Assembly (NCBI RefSeq): GCF_000238295.3
Contig: NZ_AHCD03000035.1
Location: 1-64,000, forward strand
DNA: 64,000 bases
Direction: 5' to 3'
Source of the DNA: Pseudoalteromonas rubra
GTDB taxonomy: Bacteria; Pseudomonadota; Gammaproteobacteria; Enterobacterales; Alteromonadaceae
Made by a program: the position numbers and the translations under genes. The notes under the pieces are model-generated. The model made no database searches and had not been told where the DNA came from. It saw only the letters and a list, made by a program, of their open reading frames with translations. Every line of letters starts with the position of its first letter. Position 1 is the stretch's first letter. Shown here piece after piece: positions 1 to 7,938 of the stretch.

Positions 1-165
1 GCTTTTTTGCGTTTGAAATTTAAAAAAGTGTCGATGAAGCTGTAGACAGAGCGGTGTTGTCTATTGAACCATGAAGCTGGTATCTAGCAGTCTTTGGATA
101 CACTTATATGTACTAGCTCAGACTTGACCTGACAGTTACCCGTTTTTCAATCGGTGACTGTCAGC

Positions 166-447
166 CTAGATTTGGGCTAAATTCTTTTCAACCCAGATCG
201 ATTTCCCATCTAATAATGTTTCAAGCGGCGTTCTTCCGCAGCATTTTTTACCTTGATGAGTTCGGTCATTATTGTAGTAATTTATCCACTCGTCCAGGTC
301 CTTTTGGAGCTCTTCCAGAGAACTGTACAATTTTTTGCGAAATGTCACTTGGTAAAACTCTTGAAGTATCGTTTTGTGGAAGCGTTCGCAGATACCGTTT
401 GTCTGCGGCGACATCGCTTTGGTTGTAGTATGGTCTATGTCGTTGAT
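166..447 (-). pseudogene. IS481-family transposase, C-terminal fragment (copy 1)
   Basis: The minus strand encodes the end of a DDE integrase-type transposase. It shows the family hallmark SPQTNGICERFHKT, followed by FRKKLYSSLEELQ, WINYYNNDRTHQGK and GRTPLETLLDG, which is typical of the IS481/IS3-like group. Only about 95 residues are recognisable, against roughly 300 or more in a full enzyme. The N-terminal half with the first two catalytic acidic residues is absent, and the frame closes at a TAG near base 496. It is therefore a non-functional remnant. A TGACAGT/ACTGTCA hairpin just downstream (about 131-164) may be the element's transcription stop or part of its end. Confidence 0.8.
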
Positions 448-582
448 CGTCCCTGTGGAGGGCTCCTTTTTGCGCTGTGAATAGGTCTGCGTTCTCTAAA
501 ATAGCTCATTTCACCTTGCGTAAAGGCCGCGCTAAAGCACGACTTTACACGATAGCTGCGAAGCGGTGCTTCGGTCGCAATT

Positions 583-611
583 CACCCATGTGAAAGTAGG
601 ACATCGCCAGG
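583..611 (+). pseudogene. 3'-terminal scrap of 5S rRNA (copy 1)
   Basis: The 29 bases match the 3' end of gammaproteobacterial 5S rRNA (CCCATGTGAAAGTAGGACAT, then CGCCAGG) and are followed at once by an rRNA-type terminator. Upstream bases do not continue as 5S rRNA, so only the last quarter is present. The transposase fragment or the duplication removed the rest. Confidence 0.7.
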
Positions 612-623
612 ACCTAATAAAAG

Positions 624-654
624 AAAGCCCGATTCGAAAGAGTCGGGCTTTTTT
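624..654 (+). terminator. rRNA-type terminator 1
   Basis: Hairpin AAAGCCCGA/TCGGGCTTT with a T-run, directly after the 5S rRNA scrap. The 3' half of the same terminator forms bases 1-8 of the window. Confidence 0.85.
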
Positions 655-811
655 GCGTTTGAAATTTAAAAAAGTGTCGATGAAGCTGTAGACAGAGCGG
701 TGTTGTCTATTGAACCATGAAGCTGGTATCTAGCAGTCTTTGGATACACTTATATGTACTAGCTCAGACTTGACCTGACAGTTACCCGTTTTTCAATCGG
801 TGACTGTCAGC

Positions 812-1093
812 CTAGATTTGGGCTAAATTCTTTTCAACCCAGATCGATTTCCCATCTAATAATGTTTCAAGCGGCGTTCTTCCGCAGCATTTTTTACCTT
901 GATGAGTTCGGTCATTATTGTAGTAATTTATCCACTCGTCCAGGTCCTTTTGGAGCTCTTCCAGAGAACTGTACAATTTTTTGCGAAATGTCACTTGGTA
1001 AAACTCTTGAAGTATCGTTTTGTGGAAGCGTTCGCAGATACCGTTTGTCTGCGGCGACATCGCTTTGGTTGTAGTATGGTCTATGTCGTTGAT
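812..1093 (-). pseudogene. IS481-family transposase, C-terminal fragment (copy 2)
   Basis: Identical second copy of the fragment at 166-447, carried by the 646-bp tandem repeat. It has the same hallmark residues (SPQTNGICERFHKT), the same missing N-terminal half and the same upstream stop. Because both copies carry the same truncation, the decay preceded the duplication. Confidence 0.8.
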
Positions 1094-1228
1094 CGTCCCT
1101 GTGGAGGGCTCCTTTTTGCGCTGTGAATAGGTCTGCGTTCTCTAAAATAGCTCATTTCACCTTGCGTAAAGGCCGCGCTAAAGCACGACTTTACACGATA
1201 GCTGCGAAGCGGTGCTTCGGTCGCAATT

Positions 1229-1257
1229 CACCCATGTGAAAGTAGGACATCGCCAGG
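1229..1257 (+). pseudogene. 3'-terminal scrap of 5S rRNA (copy 2)
   Basis: Same 29-base 5S rRNA 3' end as at 583-611. Here it is followed by a different terminator (1270-1300), as expected if several 5S-terminator units once lay in series at the end of an rRNA operon. Confidence 0.7.
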
Positions 1258-1269
1258 GCCTAATAAAAG

Positions 1270-1300
1270 AAACCCGTTGCAGCAATGCAGCGGGTTTTTT
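1270..1300 (+). terminator. rRNA-type terminator 2
   Basis: Hairpin AACCCG/CGGGTT with an inner TGC/GCA pairing and a six-T tail, directly after the second 5S rRNA scrap. The stem sequence differs from the terminator at 624-654. Confidence 0.85.
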
Positions 1301-1302
1301 GC

Positions 1303-1874
1303 TATGTGCGATTTAAAAAAGTTGTAGACAGAGCGGTGTTGTCTATTCATCCATGAAGCTGGATAGGATGTTGGAATAGTGATGCCGCGTGCGAAAACTT
1401 AGCGCCGATTGTGCGAAAACGGTGAAAATTCGATTTTAAAATAGTAAAAAAGATTTGCAGATAGTTAAACAGAAATTCCCATTATTTGGGGTCTTGTAAT
1501 CCACCACCAACTGCAACTCACTCCTTGATAAATTATATTTCACCCGCGTTCTTACCCAGTCACCGTTAACGACTGTCCTGACTCCTGTAACGTTCTTAAC
1601 TATCCATCGTACAGGGCATTGTTAAACTTTCCATGGACGTGCCTCGCTGCAGTCAGTGTACGAGTAACGAGCTGGCTTTTCAGCACTGTCGAACCTTATT
1701 ACTCACCGAGCAGCATAAAGTAGCTGGTTTCAGATCCGGCTTATTAGACTAAGGTCGAAGAATATGTTGACTGTATGATTTTTGTTCGCTCTGTTACTCT
1801 GGGAGGGCAGGTCATCAACTCTTTAAATGTCGGTGCGGCCTGCGTATGCCGACAAATACAACATGGAAAAGGTA
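1303..1874. other. Non-coding stretch before chitinase
   Basis: About 570 bases with no supportable gene. It opens with a third copy of the TAGACA/TGTCTA hairpin (1325-1345), also seen at 43-63 and 689-709 after the other terminators, so it is still rRNA-operon trailer at first. The remainder should carry the chitinase promoter, but I see no convincing -35/-10 pair. Confidence 0.6.
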
Positions 1875-3287
1875 ATGAAATATAAAAATTTATTAATGGC
1901 GCTGCCATTGCTTGGTGCAATGGAAGTCGCGCTTGCGGTGGACTGTAGTAACTTAACTGACTGGCAGGCTCAGAGTGTGTATACCAAAGGGGAATCAGTC
2001 ACTTATCAGTCTGTAAGTTACACCGCAAAGTGGTGGACTCAGAATCAGAACCCAGCAAATAATTCTACGACTTATGCTGTATGGAATAAGGATGGTAATT
2101 GCGATGCAACTGATCCGGTGCCACAAGTAACCGTCACCTCACCGAGTAATAATGCAAGCATTATTATAGGGACGCCTATCGATTTGTCTGCATCTGTTTC
2201 TCATCCGCAAAACGTTGCGATTGAACGGGCTGAATTCTTTATCGATGGTACGCTGATTGCGACAGATAATACCGCGCCGTATTCTGTGCCATGGCAAGCA
2301 CAAGGGCTAGGCAGTCATCAGTTACAGGTATTTGCAGTCGATGCCGCAGGCGGCAGAGGGGAGTCCAGTGCAGTAAACTTTACAGTCGCTGCGGATGATT
2401 TCCCGCCGGGTGATCCTAATTTTAAAATAGTCGGTTACTTCCCAAGTTGGCAGGGGGCTGTTAGCGATATCCAGTTTGATAAACTGACGCATATCAATTA
2501 CTCATTCTTGTTACCTAACGCAGATGGCACACTTCAGCCGCTTGAAAATTTGAGCAAAATGACAGCGCTGGTAAATTCTGCACATGCAAACAATGTAAAA
2601 GTTGGTATTGCTATAGGTGGCTGGAATGGTGGCGATGACAGCGCATTTGAAACATTTGCGGCGTCAGCACAAGGTCGCGCGACCTTTGTACGCGAAGTAA
2701 TGGCTTTCGTAGAGTTACACAACCTGGATGGTGTAGATATGGATTGGGAATATCCAGATCCTGGTACTTCAGCAAATAACTACGCTTTGTTGATGAAGGA
2801 ACTAAGTGTAGAGTTGCGTGCTCGTGGTAAGTTCCTGACCGCTGCGGTTGTTGCGTTAGGCTATACGGGCGGTGGTGTTCTGGAGTCTGTATTCCAGGAT
2901 ATCGATTTTCTGAACCTGATGGCTTACGATGCGAACAATGGCAATCATGCGTCTATGCAATATGCCAAAGATTCCATTGCATACTGGCAGAGTCGTGGCC
3001 TGAGCAAAGAAAAAACCGTATTAGGTGTGCCTTTTTATGCGCGCCCAACCTGGAAGGCATATCGGACTTTGGTTCAGGAAAACCCTGCTAATGCTTGCCG
3101 GGATACGGATGGCAGCAGTTACTATAATGGTATTCCAACTATCCGTGCCAAAACAGAATACGCAAAACTTAATGCTGGCGGCATCATGAACTGGGAACTG
3201 TCTCATGACAGCAAGGGCCCGGCTTCATTGCTAACCGCGAAGTGGGAAGTTGCTAAAGGTTTAGCACCCAGCTACACCTGCCAGTAA
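1875..3287 (+). CDS. Secreted GH18 chitinase with CBM5/12
   Basis: Predicted endo-acting chitinase that cleaves beta-1,4-linked GlcNAc chains outside the cell. The 470-residue product has a Sec signal peptide (MKYKNLLMALPLLGAMEVALA), then a CBM5/12-type chitin-binding module at about 23-65 (WQAQSVYTKGESVTYQ, AKWWTQNQNP), an Ig-like spacer at about 80-170, and a GH18 barrel at about 180-460. The barrel carries the catalytic signature DGVDMDWEYP (DxxDxDxE, last E as proton donor) and the SxGG strand (IGGWNGG). I chose the ATG at 1875, not the in-frame one at 1827, because it starts the signal peptide and has AAAAGG just upstream. It stands alone; regulation is not visible. Confidence 0.93.
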   Translation: MKYKNLLMALPLLGAMEVALAVDCSNLTDWQAQSVYTKGESVTYQSVSYTAKWWTQNQNPANNSTTYAVWNKDGNCDATDPVPQVTVTSPSNNASIIIGTPIDLSASVSHPQNVAIERAEFFIDGTLIATDNTAPYSVPWQAQGLGSHQLQVFAVDAAGGRGESSAVNFTVAADDFPPGDPNFKIVGYFPSWQGAVSDIQFDKLTHINYSFLLPNADGTLQPLENLSKMTALVNSAHANNVKVGIAIGGWNGGDDSAFETFAASAQGRATFVREVMAFVELHNLDGVDMDWEYPDPGTSANNYALLMKELSVELRARGKFLTAAVVALGYTGGGVLESVFQDIDFLNLMAYDANNGNHASMQYAKDSIAYWQSRGLSKEKTVLGVPFYARPTWKAYRTLVQENPANACRDTDGSSYYNGIPTIRAKTEYAKLNAGGIMNWELSHDSKGPASLLTAKWEVAKGLAPSYTCQ

Positions 3288-3303
3288 TACATAAATAAAC
3301 ACA

Positions 3304-3334
3304 GAGTTCAGCAACTAACTTAGTTGCTGAACTC
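3304..3334. terminator. Hairpin between convergent genes
   Basis: Perfect 13-bp stem (GAGTTCAGCAACT / AGTTGCTGAACTC) with a 5-base loop, between the ends of the chitinase gene and the convergent ydjM-like gene. There is no long T-run, so it may act as a weak bidirectional terminator or an RNA end-stabilising hairpin. Confidence 0.65.
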
Positions 3335-3342
3335 ACCTTGGA

Positions 3343-4056
3343 TTAATAAAACTGTTTTAAAGTTTCCATATCTGGCAGTAAGGGCAGGCTTATCAGCTTG
3401 CTCTGCCAAAGCTGAATGACCTCGGGTATGTCTTCGTAATGAGGGAGCAGTAAATAGCTACCCAGCAACACCACACCTAACTGAAGCAGGGAAGCCAGCG
3501 GCGCACCGGTCGCGACAGGTTTGAGCGCACTACCAAAGGAGGCTTTCAGTTCATTGTTATTGATGTCTACTGCGTAGCACTCATCGAGGATCAAGTGAGT
3601 CAGCATACCTAATACCACCATCACTGCGCACAACAACGCAAAAGCCAGCCCTTCACCTAAATACAAAGGGATATTAACTGTGATGATGGCGAACATCAGC
3701 ACGGACAGCAGCGAGTGGCTAGCGCCGCGGTGAATGGTATAGCTTTCAAATATAGGCTTCAGGCCATACATAATAAGTAGATAGACGCCCAACCCAGACA
3801 ACCAAATGCTGAGCAAAGAATGAAACTCGATGGCCAGTGGCAGAGCAATGGCTGCACACAGTGCAAATATCGAAAACAAACTATTTAACGAGCGTGATTT
3901 GTCGGCGTCGAGATCTGGCAGAAGACCTGCCAATGTACCTAATATAAATAACAGCAGTATATTGCTCATATCGGCAAGGCTTGTTGCCAGTATAACGGAT
4001 GATGCGGCGGCACTGACTACCACAGCTGCTTTGAAGTGAGTTGCAAAATTGGCCAC
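3343..4056 (-). CDS. YdjM-family (DUF457) inner-membrane protein
   Basis: Predicted inner-membrane protein of the YdjM/DUF457 family, often labelled metal-dependent hydrolase. It shows the family start ANFATHFKAA, the motif GTLAGLLPDLDADKS (acidic metal-ligand candidates), the GASHSLL motif and HLILDECYAVD, with several hydrophobic segments. I prefer the GTG at 4056 because relatives begin close to 'ANF.THF'; a longer frame from an ATG at 4095 adds 13 atypical residues. In E. coli ydjM is an SOS gene; no LexA box is evident here. Its biochemical activity is unknown. Confidence 0.7.
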   Translation of the reverse strand: MANFATHFKAAVVVSAAASSVILATSLADMSNILLLFILGTLAGLLPDLDADKSRSLNSLFSIFALCAAIALPLAIEFHSLLSIWLSGLGVYLLIMYGLKPIFESYTIHRGASHSLLSVLMFAIITVNIPLYLGEGLAFALLCAVMVVLGMLTHLILDECYAVDINNNELKASFGSALKPVATGAPLASLLQLGVVLLGSYLLLPHYEDIPEVIQLWQSKLISLPLLPDMETLKQFY

Positions 4057-4463
4057 TAAGTAAATTTCCGAATGTCTGAAGACTACACCAGCCATAAAAA
4101 TGAATCCGTGGCTGCTCTATCGAGTCTGATCATAATGGCATTATTATTGTTTTACTAGCTATAAAACAGAGGCTTATTTACCACGATAGGCACACGACTG
4201 TGAACCAGTCGATAAATAAGGTGATGTTGCCCAGGGCAGGGAGAGTGTACTCATATCAAAGTGATGGTCGGGTATGTGCCTGTGTCTATAACGCTTAGTG
4301 CTGAGTTGCTGCAACAGCAAATTACCTGCAACCTTGGTTGTCAGGAGCCACAAACACTGTTAGAAGAGTGTGTAGAACTTTAGAGAATGATAGTAATTTA
4401 GTATATGTTTTTTCTAAATGCTCTGTTATAAAAGTATTAAGTGCTATTGTGGACACTGCAATT
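4057..4463. other. Divergent intergenic region
   Basis: About 400 bases between the divergent ydjM-like gene and the DUF1800 gene. An open frame from 4338 continues into the DUF1800 gene, but its first 42 residues are not exported-protein-like and are treated as untranslated leader. It presumably holds both promoters; no clear motif found. Confidence 0.5.
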
Positions 4464-6518
4464 ATGAATACTCACCTTTATTTTGCGGCGTTTTGCCTGA
4501 CAACCCTGGTCGCCTGCGGTGGTGGCTCGTCAGACAGCAGCCCAACCTCAAATAATACGTCATCAAACACAACAACAGACACGCAAACACCTTCGCAGTC
4601 AGCTGGCGATACCGAGCAAACCACGCTGGAACAGGGTGATAACTCGGAAGGTGGTGGGAACGACGATGCTTCTGAAGGAACTGATGAAGCGCCCGAGCAA
4701 CCAAACACACCGCCTGAAGTTGTTGTTGCAGTCACTCAGCCCGAGGTGATCAAAGGTGCGCCATTGACCTTGTCTGCCAATGTGGCAGACCCTGAAGATT
4801 CTTCATTTAGCTATCTCTGGAAGCAGTTAAGTGGCCCGGAAGTTGAACTGGGTGATGTCACGGGCCCAACGCTGGTAATTACTTTGCCAGAAACTTACCA
4901 GGCGACTGGTGATACCTATCAGTTCTCAGTCACAGTAACAGATCCACAGGGCGCAGAGACAACCTCTGAGATAGATGTTTATGCCAGTAATGCGATGTCA
5001 GATGTTCAGGCCGCAGTGCTTTTACATCAGGGGACCATGGGGCCAACACTCGAAGAAGTCAATGCTGCCACTGGTATGAGTGAAGAGCAGTGGCTGGATA
5101 CGCAGATGGCATTACCGGCAACTTTTCATTCTCCGTTATTGGAGAATTACCCTGACAGAGATACGCCATATCAGATAAATCGCATCGATGCCTGGTGGAA
5201 AGCCACACTGAATGCAGATGATCAACTGAGGCAGCGTGTGGCTTTTGCATTGAGTGAAATTTTGGTGGTTTCAGATGCAAATAATGCATTAAAAGGTGAA
5301 CCGGAAGGTATGCTCGCCTATTATGATTTGCTCATTGAGCATGCGTTTGGCAACTACCGGTCATTGATTGAAGCCGTGACGCTGTCGCCTGTAATGGGGA
5401 CCTATCTCAGTCACCTTGGTAATGAAAAGGCAGATCCAGAGCGTAATATTCGACCCGACGAAAATTACGCACGAGAAGTCATGCAGTTGTTTACCATCGG
5501 GCTGGATATGCTAAATCAGGATGGCAGCATCATGCGTGATGATAACGGACAAAGTATCGCCACCTATTCTCAGCAGGAGATAACCGGGTTTGCTCGTGTT
5601 TTCACGGGCTGGACTTTTGCATTCTCGGCTCGCTGGGATCGTCCAAGCCGCAATTTTAGTTTACCGATGCATGCATTTCCCGATTACCACTCAGAGCTGG
5701 AAAAAACGTTACTAAATGGAGAAGTGATCCCGGCTGGTGTCGGGCCAGAAGACTCTATGCAGCTCGCTTTGGATAATTTATTTAATCATAGCAATGTTGG
5801 TCCCTTTATTAGCAAGCAGCTTATTCAGCGTTTAATCACCTCAAATCCCACCGCAAACTATGTAGAACGGGTTGCGGCAGTATTTAATGACAATGGGAGC
5901 GGTGTGCGGGGAGACCTCAGTGCTGTGATCCGTGCCATTTACCTTGATGATGAAGCTCGTCGGTATGGGTCTGTTCTGGCGCATCAGGGAAAAATTAAAG
6001 AGCCAATACTGAAAGGGGTTCAGATGTGGCGTACATTGGATGCACACAGTGAGGAAGGTAACTACTTCACCTGGAACCTCGACGACAGGTTTGGTCAGGG
6101 TCCTATGCTATCACCTTCGGTATTTAACTTTTTCAGGCCAGATCATCAACCAGCGGAATTGAGTGAGCAAGGATTATTCGCGCCTGAACTACAGATAGCG
6201 AATGATGCAGCAATGATTGGCACGTTAAACCAGCACTACAGCGACTTGGTCTGGCGCATGGCTGAACGCCACGATACGCTAAATCCATCGGCAATTTATT
6301 TGTATGGCCACAGTGATATCGTATTGCTCGAAGCCAGCGGGCTCAATGCGTTGCTCGACAGATATAATGTGCTGTATTTTGCAGGCAATATGTCACAAGC
6401 AAGCCGGGAAGCGTTTGTAGAGCTCGACGCGTATTTTGAGAATAAAAGTGCAGCAGACAGAGTCGGGCAGCTTTTGTTTATGGTGTCGCTATCACCCGAA
6501 TTTAACGTGCAGTATTAG
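4464..6518 (+). CDS. DUF1800-family lipoprotein
   Basis: Exported lipoprotein of unknown function. From the ATG at 4464 the 684-residue product starts with a lipoprotein signal (lipobox LVAC, Cys at about residue 19), then a Gly/Ser/Thr/Asn-rich linker to about residue 85, an Ig/PKD-like domain (QPEVIKGAPLTLSANVADPE) to about 180, and a DUF1800 domain to the end. Family marks are QRVAFALSEILVVS, the DENYAREVMQLFTIGLD segment and SPSVFNFFRPDH. The gene ends 12 bases before a DUF1501 gene; this pairing recurs in marine bacteria and planctomycetes, so a joint envelope role is likely. No enzymatic activity is established. Confidence 0.85.
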   Translation: MNTHLYFAAFCLTTLVACGGGSSDSSPTSNNTSSNTTTDTQTPSQSAGDTEQTTLEQGDNSEGGGNDDASEGTDEAPEQPNTPPEVVVAVTQPEVIKGAPLTLSANVADPEDSSFSYLWKQLSGPEVELGDVTGPTLVITLPETYQATGDTYQFSVTVTDPQGAETTSEIDVYASNAMSDVQAAVLLHQGTMGPTLEEVNAATGMSEEQWLDTQMALPATFHSPLLENYPDRDTPYQINRIDAWWKATLNADDQLRQRVAFALSEILVVSDANNALKGEPEGMLAYYDLLIEHAFGNYRSLIEAVTLSPVMGTYLSHLGNEKADPERNIRPDENYAREVMQLFTIGLDMLNQDGSIMRDDNGQSIATYSQQEITGFARVFTGWTFAFSARWDRPSRNFSLPMHAFPDYHSELEKTLLNGEVIPAGVGPEDSMQLALDNLFNHSNVGPFISKQLIQRLITSNPTANYVERVAAVFNDNGSGVRGDLSAVIRAIYLDDEARRYGSVLAHQGKIKEPILKGVQMWRTLDAHSEEGNYFTWNLDDRFGQGPMLSPSVFNFFRPDHQPAELSEQGLFAPELQIANDAAMIGTLNQHYSDLVWRMAERHDTLNPSAIYLYGHSDIVLLEASGLNALLDRYNVLYFAGNMSQASREAFVELDAYFENKSAADRVGQLLFMVSLSPEFNVQY

Positions 6519-6530
6519 GAGGCCGGCAAG

Positions 6531-7874
6531 ATGAACAAGAGCAGAAGAGACTTTCTATCCCTGTGCCTGAAAGGAGGCATGTCGGCTGCAGCATTGACCA
6601 GTTTGCAGCTTCAGGCGCTGTCCGGCAGCGTAGAGCAACGTAACTTTTCAGATTATAAAGCTCTGGTATGCGTGTACCTGTATGGCGGCAACGACTCCAT
6701 GAATATGCTTGTTCCGCTGACGGGCGATCATCGTAGCTGGTACGAAGCAAGCCGGCAAAACCTCGCTGTGCAGGATGCACTGTCACTGACAACTGCCAGC
6801 GAGTTTGCAGGTGGCGTTGGCCTGCACCCTGCGATGTCTTCATTGCAGCCATATTTTGACCAGCAGACTTTGGCCTTTGTGGGCGGGGTCGGGACTTTAA
6901 TCGCACCGACATCCTTAGCTCAGTATCAGGCCAGGAGCGTACCATTACCGCAGCATCTGTTTTCGCATAATGATCAACAGGCAACCTGGATGCACGGCCA
7001 GGAAAAGCAAACGCTGAATACCGGCTGGGGAGCCAGGTTACTAGAGCGGTTAGATCAGGGGACGGTATTTGGCAGTAATATTACCGTAGATGGGGCAAAC
7101 CCATGGCAAACTGGCATGAATACCAGTGCGTTTGCATTGAGCAAAAGTGGTATAAGTAAAATTAACGCCCTGAGCGGTTACGAGCCCAGAGTGGAGCACG
7201 TAAGACGCGTGATGCAAACCCTGTTTGACCAGACGTCTCATCCGCTGGCATCGGCGTATGGCAGCCGGTTAAATGGTTCTATCGAACATACTTTATATAT
7301 GAATGCTTTGTTGGAAGAGGCACCTGTACTGGCGACTGAATTTGGCGAATCGAGCCTGTCGGCGCAATTGGCGGCAGTTGCGAAAACCATCAGTATCCAG
7401 TCCCAGCTGGGTGCTAAACGACAAATCTTCTTTGTTTCTATGGGCGGTTTCGATACGCATGATGAGCAGGAGTCTGCCCATCCGGCGCTACTGGGCGCAC
7501 TTGCACAAAGCTTAGTAGAATTCCAAAGTGCGATGGCTGAGCTTGAGCTGACAGAGCAGGTCAGTACATTTACCATGTCTGATTTTGGTCGTACATTAAC
7601 CTCTAACGGAGATGGCACCGACCATGGCTGGGCAGGTAATCAGTTGATACTTGGTGGTGCGGTCAATGGAGGTGATGTGCATGGCGCTATGATGCCGCAG
7701 CAGCTCGATGGGTCAAATGATGTTGGAGGCGGACGCCTGATCCCGGCATTCAGCAACGAACAGTATTTCGCACCGCTGGCACGTTGGTTTGGTCTTGCAG
7801 ACAGCGAAATGACAGAGTTATTTCCGAATCTTAGTAATTTTGATGCGCAGGCACTTTCCTTGTTCAAAGTATAG
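6531..7874 (+). CDS. DUF1501-family Tat-exported protein
   Basis: Partner of the upstream DUF1800 gene, probably the same operon (12-base gap with GGAGG before the ATG). The 447-residue product begins with a twin-arginine signal (KSRRDFLSLCLKGG), which implies export of a folded, possibly cofactor-bound protein. The rest matches DUF1501, which resembles alkaline-phosphatase/sulfatase-fold proteins: VYLYGGNDSMNMLVP near the N-terminus, MGGFDTHDEQ in the middle and TMSDFGRTLTSNGDGTDHGW towards the end carry conserved Asp/His residues that could bind metal. Substrate unknown. Confidence 0.85.
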   Translation: MNKSRRDFLSLCLKGGMSAAALTSLQLQALSGSVEQRNFSDYKALVCVYLYGGNDSMNMLVPLTGDHRSWYEASRQNLAVQDALSLTTASEFAGGVGLHPAMSSLQPYFDQQTLAFVGGVGTLIAPTSLAQYQARSVPLPQHLFSHNDQQATWMHGQEKQTLNTGWGARLLERLDQGTVFGSNITVDGANPWQTGMNTSAFALSKSGISKINALSGYEPRVEHVRRVMQTLFDQTSHPLASAYGSRLNGSIEHTLYMNALLEEAPVLATEFGESSLSAQLAAVAKTISIQSQLGAKRQIFFVSMGGFDTHDEQESAHPALLGALAQSLVEFQSAMAELELTEQVSTFTMSDFGRTLTSNGDGTDHGWAGNQLILGGAVNGGDVHGAMMPQQLDGSNDVGGGRLIPAFSNEQYFAPLARWFGLADSEMTELFPNLSNFDAQALSLFKV

Positions 7875-7907
7875 TTGTGTAGTTTTGCTTCTGCGCCAGT
7901 CATGTTA

Positions 7908-7937
7908 GATTACTTCGTGAAATATCACGAGGTAATC
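7908..7937. promoter_or_regulatory. 30-bp inverted repeat over the RBS of the sigma-54 activator gene
   Basis: Arms GATTAC-T-TCGTGA and TCACGA-G-GTAATC flank AATA; 12 of 13 arm positions pair. It ends one base before the start codon at 7939 and includes the GAGG ribosome-binding site. The inner 16 bases (7915-7930) recur upstream of ccoG with two changes. Inferred to be an autoregulatory operator or an RNA hairpin that limits translation. Confidence 0.7.
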
Positions 7938-7938
7938 T

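Larger units (their letters stand above)
1..626. repeat. 646-bp tandem repeat, copy 1
   Basis: The block starting at base 1 recurs at base 647 (period 646). The two copies match base for base up to 611/1257; they differ at 612/1258 and diverge after 626/1272. The unit holds the tail of a terminator, a short TAGACA/TGTCTA hairpin, a transposase fragment on the minus strand, a 5S rRNA scrap and the next terminator. The first copy is cut by the window edge. Seen directly; the cause (unequal recombination between repeated rRNA ends, or assembly) is inference. Confidence 0.9.
647..1272. repeat. 646-bp tandem repeat, copy 2
   Basis: Second copy of the unit that begins at base 1. It ends in a different terminator (1270-1300), so it abuts the original downstream flank, while copy 1 ends in the terminator whose tail also opens the window. 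Confidence 0.9.

Noticed and set aside
166..1093. Intact insertion sequence
   Set aside because: Only the C-terminal part of the transposase is present and no paired terminal inverted repeats could be assigned.
1827..1874. Upstream ATG of the chitinase
   Set aside because: The 16 extra residues precede a complete signal peptide and have no good RBS.
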